Both the position numbers and the translations under genes were made by a program. Below, in pieces: positions 1-6,384 of a stretch of DNA of 21,090 bases. How positions within the stretch are numbered: position 1 is the stretch's first letter; every line of letters begins with the position of its first letter. The stretch lies in NCBI GenBank assembly GCA_964441335.1, contig CAYTUI010000026.1, positions 1 through 21,090 of the forward strand, in the 5' to 3' direction. This DNA comes from CAYTUI01 sp964441335 (GTDB lineage: Bacteria > Patescibacteriota > Patescibacteriia > UBA1558 > 2-01-FULL-52-15). The notes below the pieces were generated by a model. That model saw nothing but the letters and a program-made list of their open reading frames with translations. It ran no database searches and was not told the origin of the DNA.

Positions 1-11
1 TTCAGTGGCCC

Positions 12-52
12 GCCACACTTCGCTTCTCACTTCGTTCGAAGCTTCGTGTGGC
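12..52. repeat. Interrupted inverted repeat (hairpin)
   Basis: GCCACAC at 12-18 pairs perfectly with GTGTGGC at 46-52, and CTTC at 23-26 pairs with GAAG at 38-41 across a small internal loop. It lies upstream of the first gene and may be the 3' end of a gene outside the window or one copy of a dispersed intergenic palindrome. No coding frame is evident. Confidence 0.55.
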
Positions 53-69
53 TTGTAGCCATCCAATTT

Positions 70-89
70 AGCCCGAAAGGGTTTTTTTT
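70..89 (+). terminator. Short intrinsic terminator with GAAA tetraloop
   Basis: CCC (72-74) and GGG (79-81) enclose a GAAA loop, flanked by weaker A-T and G-T pairs, and eight T residues follow (82-89). The stem is short but the loop is of the stable GNRA type. The T-run continues straight into the promoter at 89-97. Confidence 0.5.
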
Positions 90-97
90 GCTATACT
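89..97 (+). promoter_or_regulatory. Extended -10 promoter for the zinc-ribbon gene
   Basis: TGC followed by TATACT (92-97) is an extended -10 element. No good -35 is visible because a hairpin and T-run occupy that place. The predicted start of transcription is near 104, giving a leader of roughly 28 bases before the ATG at 132. Confidence 0.5.
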
Positions 98-131
98 GAT
101 TATATTAATTATCAATCAACCTGCCAATAAT

Positions 132-467
132 ATGACTGACGGTAATGCCTCAATTTGTCCGACCTGCCACCAGGCAGTTTTACCTGAATATTTTTTTTGT
201 CCGAATTGCGGCACAAACCTGAAAGAAAATGTGATCCCCGTCTCTTTACCTATTCAGATCGGCATCTATGCTTTAAGCATTTTATTGCCACCACTGGGTC
301 TTTGGCCGGGGATTAGCTACCTTAAAAAAAATAATCCACAAGCTAAGCGAGTCGGTACTATTGCTATAGTGCTGACGGTAATAGCAAGTCTAATTGCTAT
401 CTGGGCCATATTTGCGATATTCCAAATATATCTTAATCAGCTAAGCGAGGCCTTGAACGGTATTTAG
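132..467 (+). CDS. Zinc-ribbon membrane protein
   Basis: 111 residues. The N-terminus carries two CxxC knuckles (CPTC near residue 9 and CPNC near residue 23), the usual four-cysteine zinc ribbon found at the front of many small bacterial membrane proteins. Two hydrophobic segments follow, about residues 40-62 and 75-100, separated by a basic stretch (KKNNPQAKR) that should lie on the cytoplasmic side. The ribbon is therefore predicted to be cytoplasmic. Its function is unknown; such proteins are usually annotated only as zinc-ribbon domain-containing. The first ATG fits the promoter at 89-97. The gene is followed by a hairpin and T-tract, so it is probably a single-gene transcript. Confidence 0.8.
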   Translation: MTDGNASICPTCHQAVLPEYFFCPNCGTNLKENVIPVSLPIQIGIYALSILLPPLGLWPGISYLKKNNPQAKRVGTIAIVLTVIASLIAIWAIFAIFQIYLNQLSEALNGI

Positions 468-504
468 TTAGGTGGAATTTTGAAATTTAGATTAATGGTC
501 TTTC

Positions 505-551
505 GCCCCTTTGGGGCCGCCTCGCCGAAGTTTTGCTAAGCGAGCTTTTTT
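505..551 (+). terminator. Double hairpin terminator after the zinc-ribbon gene
   Basis: A first hairpin pairs GCCCC (505-509) with GGGGC (513-517). A second pairs CTCGC (521-525) with GCGAG (540-544) and is followed by C and six T residues (546-551). The T-run leads directly into the extended -10 element of the next gene. Confidence 0.55.
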
Positions 552-559
552 GATATAAT
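551..559 (+). promoter_or_regulatory. Extended -10 promoter, leaderless type
   Basis: TGA then TATAAT (554-559). Only six bases separate the element from the ATG at 566, so transcription should begin at or next to the start codon. No Shine-Dalgarno sequence is possible for this start. Confidence 0.65.
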
Positions 560-565
560 GTATGC

Positions 566-1219
566 ATGAAAAAGATAGCTATGATAATTTTATTTTTCAT
601 TGTCACAGGAGGTTTCTTTTTGTGGCAACAGCATTCAGAGAAGATTTTAGATGTGATTGATGCATATGGAAATGGGAAAGGAAAGGGGGGCTGTATTTAT
701 ACAACTTCATGTAATAGTATGTCTCCAATTGAGTGCGCTCAAGATTGGCTTATCAATTCTGGTTGTTTTAGCCAGGAGTACATAGATAAGCATTTTCAAA
801 ATTTCAGAATTGACAGTGATGAGTCACCAAAACAATTTATCACGTTCGATTTTATAATTGATGGTCATAATGTCTGCAAATCAGGGTACCCAGCTTGTGG
901 TGTGGTTATGTATGAAGATGATGATAAACTTGAAGTACGAACAGTTTATGGGCCACTACAAGAGTATGACGTAAGTATAAGGAAAGAACAAGCAATTGAA
1001 ATATTAAAGGGGAATGAAGATTGTTCAGAATTCTCCGAAATATATCTTACAGTTTGGGATCAATTTAGAGGACAAGGTGGTGAGGGTTTTGTAGGTTATG
1101 GTTATGATCGCAATGGTTTGCACTGGCGGACGTTTTCAGGAGGTCTTATGTGCGGAAGGAGTTGTTATGTTAATGCGATGTCAGGGAAATTGAAGAAAGG
1201 TAATTATAGTTGTATTTAG
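566..1219 (+). CDS. Secreted or anchored Cys-rich protein, function unknown
   Basis: 217 residues with an N-terminal hydrophobic helix (about 4-20) acting as a signal peptide or anchor; no lipobox cysteine follows it. The exported part is rich in cysteines (for example CIYTTSC, SGYPAC, MCGRSC and a C-terminal C-I), which suggests several disulfide bonds. The segment SIRKEQAIEILKG, with the C-terminal VNAMSGKL, faintly resembles a PepSY-like fold, but I would not assign it. The ATG at 566 was chosen because the -10 element ends six bases upstream. Base composition is more AT-rich and the amino-acid make-up differs from neighbouring genes, so an orphan or acquired gene is possible. Confident as a gene, no function. 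Confidence 0.75.
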   Translation: MKKIAMIILFFIVTGGFFLWQQHSEKILDVIDAYGNGKGKGGCIYTTSCNSMSPIECAQDWLINSGCFSQEYIDKHFQNFRIDSDESPKQFITFDFIIDGHNVCKSGYPACGVVMYEDDDKLEVRTVYGPLQEYDVSIRKEQAIEILKGNEDCSEFSEIYLTVWDQFRGQGGEGFVGYGYDRNGLHWRTFSGGLMCGRSCYVNAMSGKLKKGNYSCI

Positions 1220-1291
1220 TTTTGGCGGCAATCTCCATTTTCAGAGCTAGTTCTTTTTGGTCTTGAGAATAACAAATATTTAATTTATCAG

Positions 1292-1312
1292 TCGCCGTGC
1301 GGGCGATTTTTT
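1292..1312 (+). terminator. Terminator hairpin fused to the next promoter
   Basis: TCGCC (1292-1296) pairs with GGCGA (1302-1306), followed by six T residues (1307-1312). The last T is also the T of the TG in the extended -10 of the downstream gene. Confidence 0.55.
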
Positions 1313-1320
1313 GCTATACT
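1312..1320 (+). promoter_or_regulatory. Extended -10 promoter, leaderless type
   Basis: TGC then TATACT (1315-1320), seven bases before the ATG at 1328. The -35 position is occupied by the terminator hairpin, so recognition must rely on the extended -10. Confidence 0.65.
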
Positions 1321-1327
1321 ACCATTT

Positions 1328-2536
1328 ATGAAACGATCCATATTATTTATTTTAACTTTATGCTTAATAATTCCTGCTGTCAGTCTGGCGGCAGAGCGTA
1401 ATTTAAGCAGCGATTTAGCCGGCAGGATCCTCCTACAAGTAGAGGAGCAGGGTCAGGCTTGGTATTTAAATCCTGTTGATAGTAAGCGTTACTATTTAAG
1501 AGACGGCGATGAGGCCTATCGAATTATGCGTGATTTTGGTTTAGGAATTACTAATACGGATTTAGCAAAATTACCAAATGCCAAAGGACAGTCAGGCGAT
1601 CAGTCTTTAGTTAAACGTTTAAGCGGCAGAATAGTTTTACAGGTAGAGGAGCATGGTGAGGCTTGGTATATTAATCCGGCTGACGGTTTAGCTTATTATT
1701 TGAAAGACGGGGTGGCTGCTTACCAGATAATGCGGCAGTTATCTTTAGGAATCACTAACGCGGATTTAGGTACTATTGCCATCAGCGATCAAACTGTTCA
1801 GCCAGAGACTGCTTTTAATGATATCGCTTATGTTAAATATTCCGGCGGAAATTTTGTGGTTGACCGCTACGGTGATCAGGTGTTACCGCCAGCTTCTATG
1901 ACAAAATTAATGACGGCGATCATAATTGCTGAACAATATCCCAACTGGTCTGATCAGGTGACGATTACTAAACAAATCTTGGACTATCCTAAAATCTTCG
2001 TTGGTAATGACGGCACCAGTGAAGTGAATTTGAAGGAAGGAGATAAGTTGGGTGTTTATGATTTATTAGTTGCACTATTAGTTTCTTCGTCCAATCAGTC
2101 GGCCAGAGCACTGGTTACCAGTACCGGTTTAAGCCATCAGGAGTTTTTGGATAAGATGAACGCCAAGGCCAAAGAACTAGGTTTACAAAATACACATTTT
2201 GACGATGTTGCCGGCTTAAGCACCGAGACAGTCACTACGGCCAAGGAGATGGCCAAAATTGCCGAAGAAGCTTTCAGTCTGACGGCTATCCAAAGTATTT
2301 ATGCCAAATCTTCTCACAGTTTTTATGTGGTTGATGCGCAAGGGGAATTTCACAAGATAGTTGTTGTTGACCGTAATTATAGTTTACAGAAGTATCAGCC
2401 GGACGCGGTTAAGACAGGCTTTCTGAATGAGGCGCAGAGGACAGTGGTAATGAAAAAAGGCAATGATATTGTGGTGGTCATGCACGCGCCCAGCAACAAC
2501 GAGCGGAATAAGATTTTGGATATTTTGTTGAATTGA
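1328..2536 (+). CDS. D-alanyl-D-alanine carboxypeptidase (peptidase S11) with duplicated N-terminal repeat
   Basis: 402 residues. It is predicted to trim the terminal D-Ala from peptidoglycan stem peptides outside the membrane. A signal peptide covers residues 1-22 (cleavage near SLAA). Two tandem repeats follow at about 30-79 and 98-147, 68 residues apart, each with the pattern GRI-L-QVEE-G-AWY-NP and ending in LGIT-N-DL; their role is unknown but they may bind cell wall or surface polymer. The catalytic domain starts near residue 160 and has all three penicillin-binding motifs: SMTK (190-193, nucleophile Ser190), SSN (254-256) and KTG (362-364). The C-terminal beta domain and membrane-binding helix of classic PBP5 are missing. 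The gene is monocistronic with its own leaderless-type promoter. Family assignment is secure. Confidence 0.93.
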   Translation: MKRSILFILTLCLIIPAVSLAAERNLSSDLAGRILLQVEEQGQAWYLNPVDSKRYYLRDGDEAYRIMRDFGLGITNTDLAKLPNAKGQSGDQSLVKRLSGRIVLQVEEHGEAWYINPADGLAYYLKDGVAAYQIMRQLSLGITNADLGTIAISDQTVQPETAFNDIAYVKYSGGNFVVDRYGDQVLPPASMTKLMTAIIIAEQYPNWSDQVTITKQILDYPKIFVGNDGTSEVNLKEGDKLGVYDLLVALLVSSSNQSARALVTSTGLSHQEFLDKMNAKAKELGLQNTHFDDVAGLSTETVTTAKEMAKIAEEAFSLTAIQSIYAKSSHSFYVVDAQGEFHKIVVVDRNYSLQKYQPDAVKTGFLNEAQRTVVMKKGNDIVVVMHAPSNNERNKILDILLN

Positions 2537-2580
2537 TTTTTTCGTCTGACCTTCATTTTCCACTCCTAAGTGATTCCCAT

Positions 2581-2675
2581 ACCTAGTCTTCGAGTTTATC
2601 GAGAAGCTTTAGACAATGGGGTCGTATTCAAAACGTTTCTCGACTCCGTCGCGCTTCTGCGCTCGAAAACTAGGT
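2581..2675. repeat. Nested inverted repeats between convergent genes
   Basis: The outer arms at 2581-2594 and 2662-2675 match in 13 of 14 positions (ACCTAG core). Inside them TCGAGAA (2599-2605) pairs with TTCTCGA (2637-2643). It sits between the convergent carboxypeptidase and Zur-type genes and could act as a bidirectional 3' end or be a dispersed palindromic element. An open frame across 2570-2809 is a by-product of this structure. Confidence 0.6.
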
Positions 2676-2680
2676 TTGGG

Positions 2681-2711
2681 CCTTTAGTTTATCTATATCT
2701 AATCTTAAAGG
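2681..2711 (-). terminator. Weak hairpin downstream of the Fur-family gene
   Basis: CCTTTA (2681-2686) pairs with TAAAGG (2706-2711) just beyond the 3' end of the minus-strand regulator gene. The loop is long and there is no strong T-run, so this is a weak candidate; the larger nested repeat next to it may contribute. Confidence 0.25.
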
Positions 2712-2725
2712 GAAATATATTGTGT

Positions 2726-3172
2726 TTAGGATTTTTTACACTTTTTACAAACGCCAAACAATTCAAAAGTATGTTGAGAAATAGATTTAAAGTTTTTTGT
2801 TCGGCTTAGTGCTTTATTTATCAGTGGCTGTAAATGACAATTTAGTAATTCCTCAACGCAACCGCATTGCTGACAGACAATATGATGATGATCGGGGAGT
2901 GAACCTAATTCATAGTGCGCGTGACCATGCTGAAAATCAATTTGGCGGAGCAAGCCACCATTTTTTAGTTCGCGGACAGCACGATAAACAGTAGCGCTGT
3001 TCAGAGGTTTGCTTTTTAGTTTTTTGATTATCTGCTCAACCGATAAAGGCCGTCCGGCTGACATCAAGACTGACAGCAGTTCAATACGTCCGGGAGTGGC
3101 TTTGAACTTGGCCTGACGGAGGATAGAGGTTACCTGTTCGGCAGTCTGCGATTTGTTTAATTTTTTTGGCAT
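2726..3172 (-). CDS. zur: Fur-family metalloregulator, probably zinc-responsive Zur
   Basis: 148 residues, the normal Fur/Zur length. The winged-helix DNA-binding domain covers about 10-85, with the recognition helix NSATVYRAVREL (58-69). The dimerisation domain has the family signature HHHIVCQQCG (95-104). Two CxxC pairs, C100/C103 and C142/C145, form the structural zinc site. Histidines at 82-86, 95-97 and 134 supply likely regulatory metal ligands. The gene is divergent from znuACB with overlapping promoters, so it most likely represses zinc uptake when zinc is plentiful. Which metal it senses cannot be read from the sequence; zinc is inferred from the neighbours. Fur or PerR are the alternatives. 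The ATG start leaves a leader of about 27 bases from a TATACT promoter on the minus strand. Confidence 0.85.
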   Translation of the reverse strand: MPKKLNKSQTAEQVTSILRQAKFKATPGRIELLSVLMSAGRPLSVEQIIKKLKSKPLNSATVYRAVRELKNGGLLRQIDFQHGHAHYELGSLPDHHHIVCQQCGCVEELLNCHLQPLINKALSRTKNFKSISQHTFELFGVCKKCKKS

Positions 3173-3194
3173 TTGAAATAAGTTATTGCTCTGT

Positions 3195-3223
3195 TTGACA
3201 CTTGTAGTATATCACGTTATAAT
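3195..3223 (+). promoter_or_regulatory. Consensus promoter of the znuACB operon
   Basis: TTGACA (3195-3200), a 17-base spacer and TATAAT (3218-3223): a perfect consensus housekeeping promoter. The predicted start is near 3230, inside the palindrome at 3224-3248, leaving about 30 bases before the znuA ATG. Confidence 0.8.
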
Positions 3224-3233
3224 ATAAACGCAA
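3206..3233 (-). promoter_or_regulatory. Divergent promoter of the Fur/Zur gene
   Basis: On the minus strand TTGCGT (positions 3233-3228), a 16-base spacer and TATACT (3211-3206), preceded by TGA to make an extended -10. It overlaps the znuA promoter, so one bound regulator could control both directions. Confidence 0.5.
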
Positions 3234-3248
3234 CTAATTCGCGTTTAT
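3215..3248. promoter_or_regulatory. Candidate Zur operator
   Basis: ATAAACGC (3224-3231) and GCGTTTAT (3241-3248) form a perfect 8-bp inverted repeat with a 9-base centre. It overlaps the znuA start site and the -35 of the divergent gene. A second AT-rich near-palindrome, CGTTATAATATAAACG (3215-3230), resembles the GTTATA-N-TATAAC core of proteobacterial Zur boxes and covers the -10. Either or both could be the repressor site. Confidence 0.5.
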
Positions 3249-3260
3249 GAAGCGTCAAAT

Positions 3261-4190
3261 ATGAACAGGAGATTTGGAATATTGTTGGCTATTATAATTG
3301 TAGTCTTGGCTATAGTCTTCTATTTTAGAAATATTTACGTGGTAAATCAGACGTCTGAACAGGATTCCAGCAAGTTACAGGTGACAGCCTCATTTTACCC
3401 TTTATGGTATTTTATTTCAGTCATTGGCGGAGATAAAGTGCAAGTTTATAATTTAACTCCAGCCGGAGCCGAGCCTCATGAATATGAATTAAGTACCCAG
3501 GATATCGTCAGAATAGAAGATAGTCCCTTGTTGATTATAAATGGCGGAGTAGAACAGTGGGCGGATAAAGTGGCGGGCTTAGTAGATGCTAACAAGGTTT
3601 CCATAGTTGTGGCTGGCAAAGGTTTATCAATTGACCAATCTCTATCTGACAAACAGTCCATTAATGATCCGCATATTTGGTTGGATCCAATATTGGCAAA
3701 GCAAGAGGTACAAGCAATAACAGACGGTCTTGTTGCTGTTGATTCTATTAACGCTGATTATTATAAAAGTAATCAACAGCAGTTAATTGCCAAACTGGAT
3801 AATTTGGATAATGATTTGCGTCATGGTTTAAGCTCTTGCCGACTTCATGATTTTGTTACAGCCCATCAGGCTTTTGGCTATCTGGCAAAGCGTTATGATT
3901 TGAATCAAGTGGCTATTTCCGGCATTTCTACCGAAGCTGAACCGTCAGCCCAACAACTGGCAGTAGTGGCTGATTTTGCCAAAGCCAATAATATTAAATA
4001 CATTTTTTTTGAAAGTTTGGTCAGTCCTAAATTAGCCCAAACGTTAGCTACTGAAGTAGGAGCTAAGACATTAGTTTTGGATCCTTTGGAAGGCTTAAGT
4101 CAAAAAGATATAGAGTCTGGGCGTGACTATTTTAGTGTTATGAGAGATAATTTAGCTAACTTACAAATTGCCCTAGAATGTACAAAATAG
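3261..4190 (+). CDS. znuA: Zinc ABC transporter substrate-binding protein
   Basis: 309 residues, cluster A-I metal-binding protein (ZnuA/TroA fold). It captures metal outside the membrane and hands it to ZnuB. Residues 5-22 form an uncleaved-looking membrane anchor; no lipobox cysteine is present. Metal ligands are visible: His73 (PHEYE), His138 (DPHIWLDP), His202 (TAHQAF) and Asp274 (LVLDP). A histidine at the third position is typical of zinc-type members, whereas manganese binders have Glu there. The His-rich loop of many ZnuA proteins is absent. Cys193 and Cys307 could form the disulfide known in ZnuA relatives. The last 13 bases overlap the ATPase gene. Transcribed from the consensus promoter at 3195 with a likely Zur operator. 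Confidence 0.9.
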   Translation: MNRRFGILLAIIIVVLAIVFYFRNIYVVNQTSEQDSSKLQVTASFYPLWYFISVIGGDKVQVYNLTPAGAEPHEYELSTQDIVRIEDSPLLIINGGVEQWADKVAGLVDANKVSIVVAGKGLSIDQSLSDKQSINDPHIWLDPILAKQEVQAITDGLVAVDSINADYYKSNQQQLIAKLDNLDNDLRHGLSSCRLHDFVTAHQAFGYLAKRYDLNQVAISGISTEAEPSAQQLAVVADFAKANNIKYIFFESLVSPKLAQTLATEVGAKTLVLDPLEGLSQKDIESGRDYFSVMRDNLANLQIALECTK

Positions 4191-4927
4191 ACCATAGTAA
4201 AAATATAATTGAGTTAGCAAACGTAACCTTTTCGTATAATCATAATGAGGTTATAAAAGATTTTAGTTTAAGTATTCACAAAGGTGACTACGTGGGAATT
4301 ATCGGACCAAACGGCGGGGGTAAATCCACTTTGATCAAGCTGATGTTAAATTTACTTAAGCCTGATCAGGGCCAGATAAAATTGTTCGGGACAGAACTGC
4401 GGGATTTTAAAGATTGGTACAAGATTGGCTATGTGGCCCAGAAGTCGCATTTTGAGCCTAATTTCCCGGCCACAGTGGAAGAAGTGGTTAGGATGGGGAC
4501 CTATGGCCGTCGCGGACTTTTTAATTTGACAACTAAGGAGGACAATCGTCAGGTTAAGAAGTCTTTGGAGCAGGTGGAGATGCAGGAATATAAAAATCGT
4601 CAGATCAGCGATTTGTCTGGAGGTCAATTACAAAGAGTGCTGATTGCCAGGGCGCTGGTCAGTAAACCGGAAGTGCTATTTTTAGACGAGCCGACTGTCG
4701 GAGTTGACATTAAGACGCAAAAACAGTTTTACGCCTTGTTACGGAAATTAAATCGTGAGTTATGTCTGACATTAGTTTTGGCTTCACACGAACTTCAGGT
4801 GATAGCTCATGAAGCCACCGAATTGGTTTATATAAATCGGACGTTGGAGTATTATGGTGAACCGAAACAATTTCTTAATAGTAATTATTTTCAGAAATTG
4901 GTTGAGAAGGGAGGGGTGCATCACTAA
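4178..4927 (+). CDS. znuC: Zinc ABC transporter ATP-binding protein
   Basis: 249 residues, the ATPase of the zinc importer. Motifs run in the expected order: Walker A GPNGGGKST (43-51), a Q-loop near AQKS, the signature LSGGQLQR near residue 148, Walker B FLDEPTVGVD and the switch histidine in LASHEL. It starts inside the 3' end of znuA (13-base overlap), without a Shine-Dalgarno sequence, so translational coupling is likely. Its stop codon shares a base with the permease start (TAATG). Family assignment is firm; metal specificity comes from znuA. Confidence 0.92.
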   Translation: MYKIDHSKNIIELANVTFSYNHNEVIKDFSLSIHKGDYVGIIGPNGGGKSTLIKLMLNLLKPDQGQIKLFGTELRDFKDWYKIGYVAQKSHFEPNFPATVEEVVRMGTYGRRGLFNLTTKEDNRQVKKSLEQVEMQEYKNRQISDLSGGQLQRVLIARALVSKPEVLFLDEPTVGVDIKTQKQFYALLRKLNRELCLTLVLASHELQVIAHEATELVYINRTLEYYGEPKQFLNSNYFQKLVEKGGVHH

Positions 4928-5721
4928 TGCTGGATTTATTTCAATATGGTTTTGTGGTACGCGGTCTGGAGGCCGGTTTGATTATTGCTGTCATTGCTCC
5001 GGTGATAGGAATTTTCTTGGTATTAAGACGTTATTCACTGATTGCTGATACTCTAGCCCATGTTTCTTTGGCTGGTATTGCCTTGGGGTTATTACTGAAA
5101 ATTAATCCTTTAGTGACGGCTATTGCTACGGCTGTTGTTTCTTCAGTTGCAATTGAGCGCTTGAGATTATCTAAAAAAGTTTTTGGCGAATCAGCCTTGG
5201 CTATTTTTTTGTCAGGCAGTTTAGCTTTGGCTATAATTTTGATTAGTTTGGCGCACGGTTTTAATGTTGATCTTTTTAATTATTTATTCGGTAGCATTGT
5301 GACTGTGACACAGAATAATGTTTTGGTAATTGCCGGTCTGGGATTATTAGTTATTTTATTGGTAGCTTTTTTTTATAAAGAACTAGTATTTATTTCTTTT
5401 GATGAGGAGTCGGCTCAAGTCAGTGGTATCCCGACTCGCTTTATTAATATTATGCTGATTGTCTTAGCCGCTCTGACTGTTACCTTAGCCATTCCTATAG
5501 TTGGAGTTTTGCTGATTGCCGCTTTGATGGTAATTCCGGTAGTCGCGGCTTTACAGTTTAGAAAAAGTTTTAAAATCACTTTAATAATTGCTGAAGCTAT
5601 TTCAATTTTTTCGGTCGTGGTGGGTATTATATCATCATTCTATTTGAACCTAGCTTCAGGAGGGACTATTGTGCTGGTTTCTTTATTGTGTTTTTTGCTA
5701 TCTTTGCTTTATAGAAGATAA
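4927..5721 (+). CDS. znuB: Zinc ABC transporter permease
   Basis: 264 residues, strongly hydrophobic with about seven or eight membrane helices, of the ABC-3 family of metal permeases. The segment LIADTLAHVSLAGIALGLLL near the N-terminus and GVLLIAALMVIPVVAALQF in the C-terminal half are characteristic. It starts at TAATG overlapping the ATPase stop by one base, with a GGAGGGG run just upstream that could serve as a ribosome-binding site. It forms the membrane channel that znuC energises. No terminator is visible after the stop, and the next promoter lies only about 35 bases on. Confidence 0.92.
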   Translation: MLDLFQYGFVVRGLEAGLIIAVIAPVIGIFLVLRRYSLIADTLAHVSLAGIALGLLLKINPLVTAIATAVVSSVAIERLRLSKKVFGESALAIFLSGSLALAIILISLAHGFNVDLFNYLFGSIVTVTQNNVLVIAGLGLLVILLVAFFYKELVFISFDEESAQVSGIPTRFINIMLIVLAALTVTLAIPIVGVLLIAALMVIPVVAALQFRKSFKITLIIAEAISIFSVVVGIISSFYLNLASGGTIVLVSLLCFLLSLLYRR

Positions 5722-5754
5722 GTTTGACAACTTCCCTAATTTATTTTCCGACCA

Positions 5755-5763
5755 TGCTATAAT
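5755..5763 (+). promoter_or_regulatory. Housekeeping-type promoter upstream of the sigma gene
   Basis: TGC followed by TATAAT (5758-5763), an extended -10 element. A TTGACA at 5724-5729 is 28 bases away, too far to pair with it. It would give a basal level of sigma factor from a start near 5770, upstream of the ECF-type promoter. Confidence 0.5.
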
Positions 5764-5765
5764 GG

Positions 5766-5799
5766 TTTTGAAATAAATAGGGGCTTTTTTTGTAGTAAT
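5766..5799 (+). promoter_or_regulatory. Candidate ECF sigma promoter, copy 1 (autoregulation)
   Basis: TGAAATA (5769-5775), 16 bases, then GTAGTAAT (5792-5799). The 34 bases from 5766 match 7877-7910 in front of the MacA-like gene in 28 positions without gaps. Spacing fits ECF promoters, whose -35 often contains GAA. The start of transcription would be near 5806, about 12 bases before the sigma ATG. Confidence 0.6.
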
Positions 5800-5817
5800 T
5801 ACTGCCAAAGCTTAAAA

Positions 5818-6384
5818 ATGGATAATAAGACTGACGAGGAAATTATCGTCGCGGTGCAAAAAGGCGATAAAGAGGCTTTTGGTTTTTTGATAGAAAGATA
5901 TAAAGATAAAATCTTGCGTTATGCTAGGAGATTCATGTTTTACAGCCCAGATGATGCTGAAGATGTGGTTCAAGATGTGTTCTTAAAAGCTTACGTAAAT
6001 ATTAAGAGTTTTAATACCAAAAAGAGATTTTCTCCTTGGCTTTATCGCATTGCCCACAACGAATTGATTAATGTCATCAAGAAAAAGGGTAAGGAACCGG
6101 TACCGTTCTTTGATCCTGATACCTTGTTTCCGCATCCGATTTCTAAGGAAACGGCTGACAAAGATCTTAATCAGTCCCAGATTAAAGAAATGCTGGAACA
6201 AGGCATGGATAAGTTGAATTATAAATATCGCGAAGTATTGGCTTTACATTATTTTGAGGAGATGGATTATAAGGATATTGCTGATATTTTAAGAGTTCCT
6301 GTTTCTACAGTTGGAGTCAGACTTAAGCGCGGTCGCGAATCTTTAAAAAAATTAATAGATCAAATAAATAACCCTAATGGATAA
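5818..6384 (+). CDS. ECF-type RNA polymerase sigma factor (sigma-70 family)
   Basis: 188 residues with the two domains of extracytoplasmic-function sigma factors and nothing else. Sigma region 2 (about 22-90) has the diagnostic DAEDVVQDVFLKAY and the melting/-10 segment RFSPWLYRIAHNELI. Region 4 (about 130-182) has YREVLALHYFEEMDYKDIADIL followed by the -35-reading helix STVGVRLKRGRESLKKL. It should direct RNA polymerase to a small set of envelope-response promoters. Its stop overlaps the next gene by eight bases; that gene encodes a membrane protein, the usual arrangement for a sigma/anti-sigma pair. Two promoters precede it: a housekeeping-like one and one sharing the motif found before two downstream genes, implying autoregulation. 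Family certain, stimulus unknown. Confidence 0.93.
   Translation: MDNKTDEEIIVAVQKGDKEAFGFLIERYKDKILRYARRFMFYSPDDAEDVVQDVFLKAYVNIKSFNTKKRFSPWLYRIAHNELINVIKKKGKEPVPFFDPDTLFPHPISKETADKDLNQSQIKEMLEQGMDKLNYKYREVLALHYFEEMDYKDIADILRVPVSTVGVRLKRGRESLKKLIDQINNPNG

Noticed and set aside
2570..2809. Plus-strand open frame of 79 codons
   Set aside because: It crosses the nested inverted repeat and runs antisense into the 3' end of the Fur/Zur gene; no promoter and no protein-like pattern.
3174..3211. TGAAATA followed by GTAGTA near the zur promoter as a fourth ECF promoter
   Set aside because: The two halves are 30 bases apart start to start instead of 23, and the second half overlaps the divergent zur -10.
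5724..5763. TTGACA paired with TATAAT upstream of the sigma gene
   Set aside because: The spacer is 28 bases, far outside the 16-18 range; only the extended -10 was kept.
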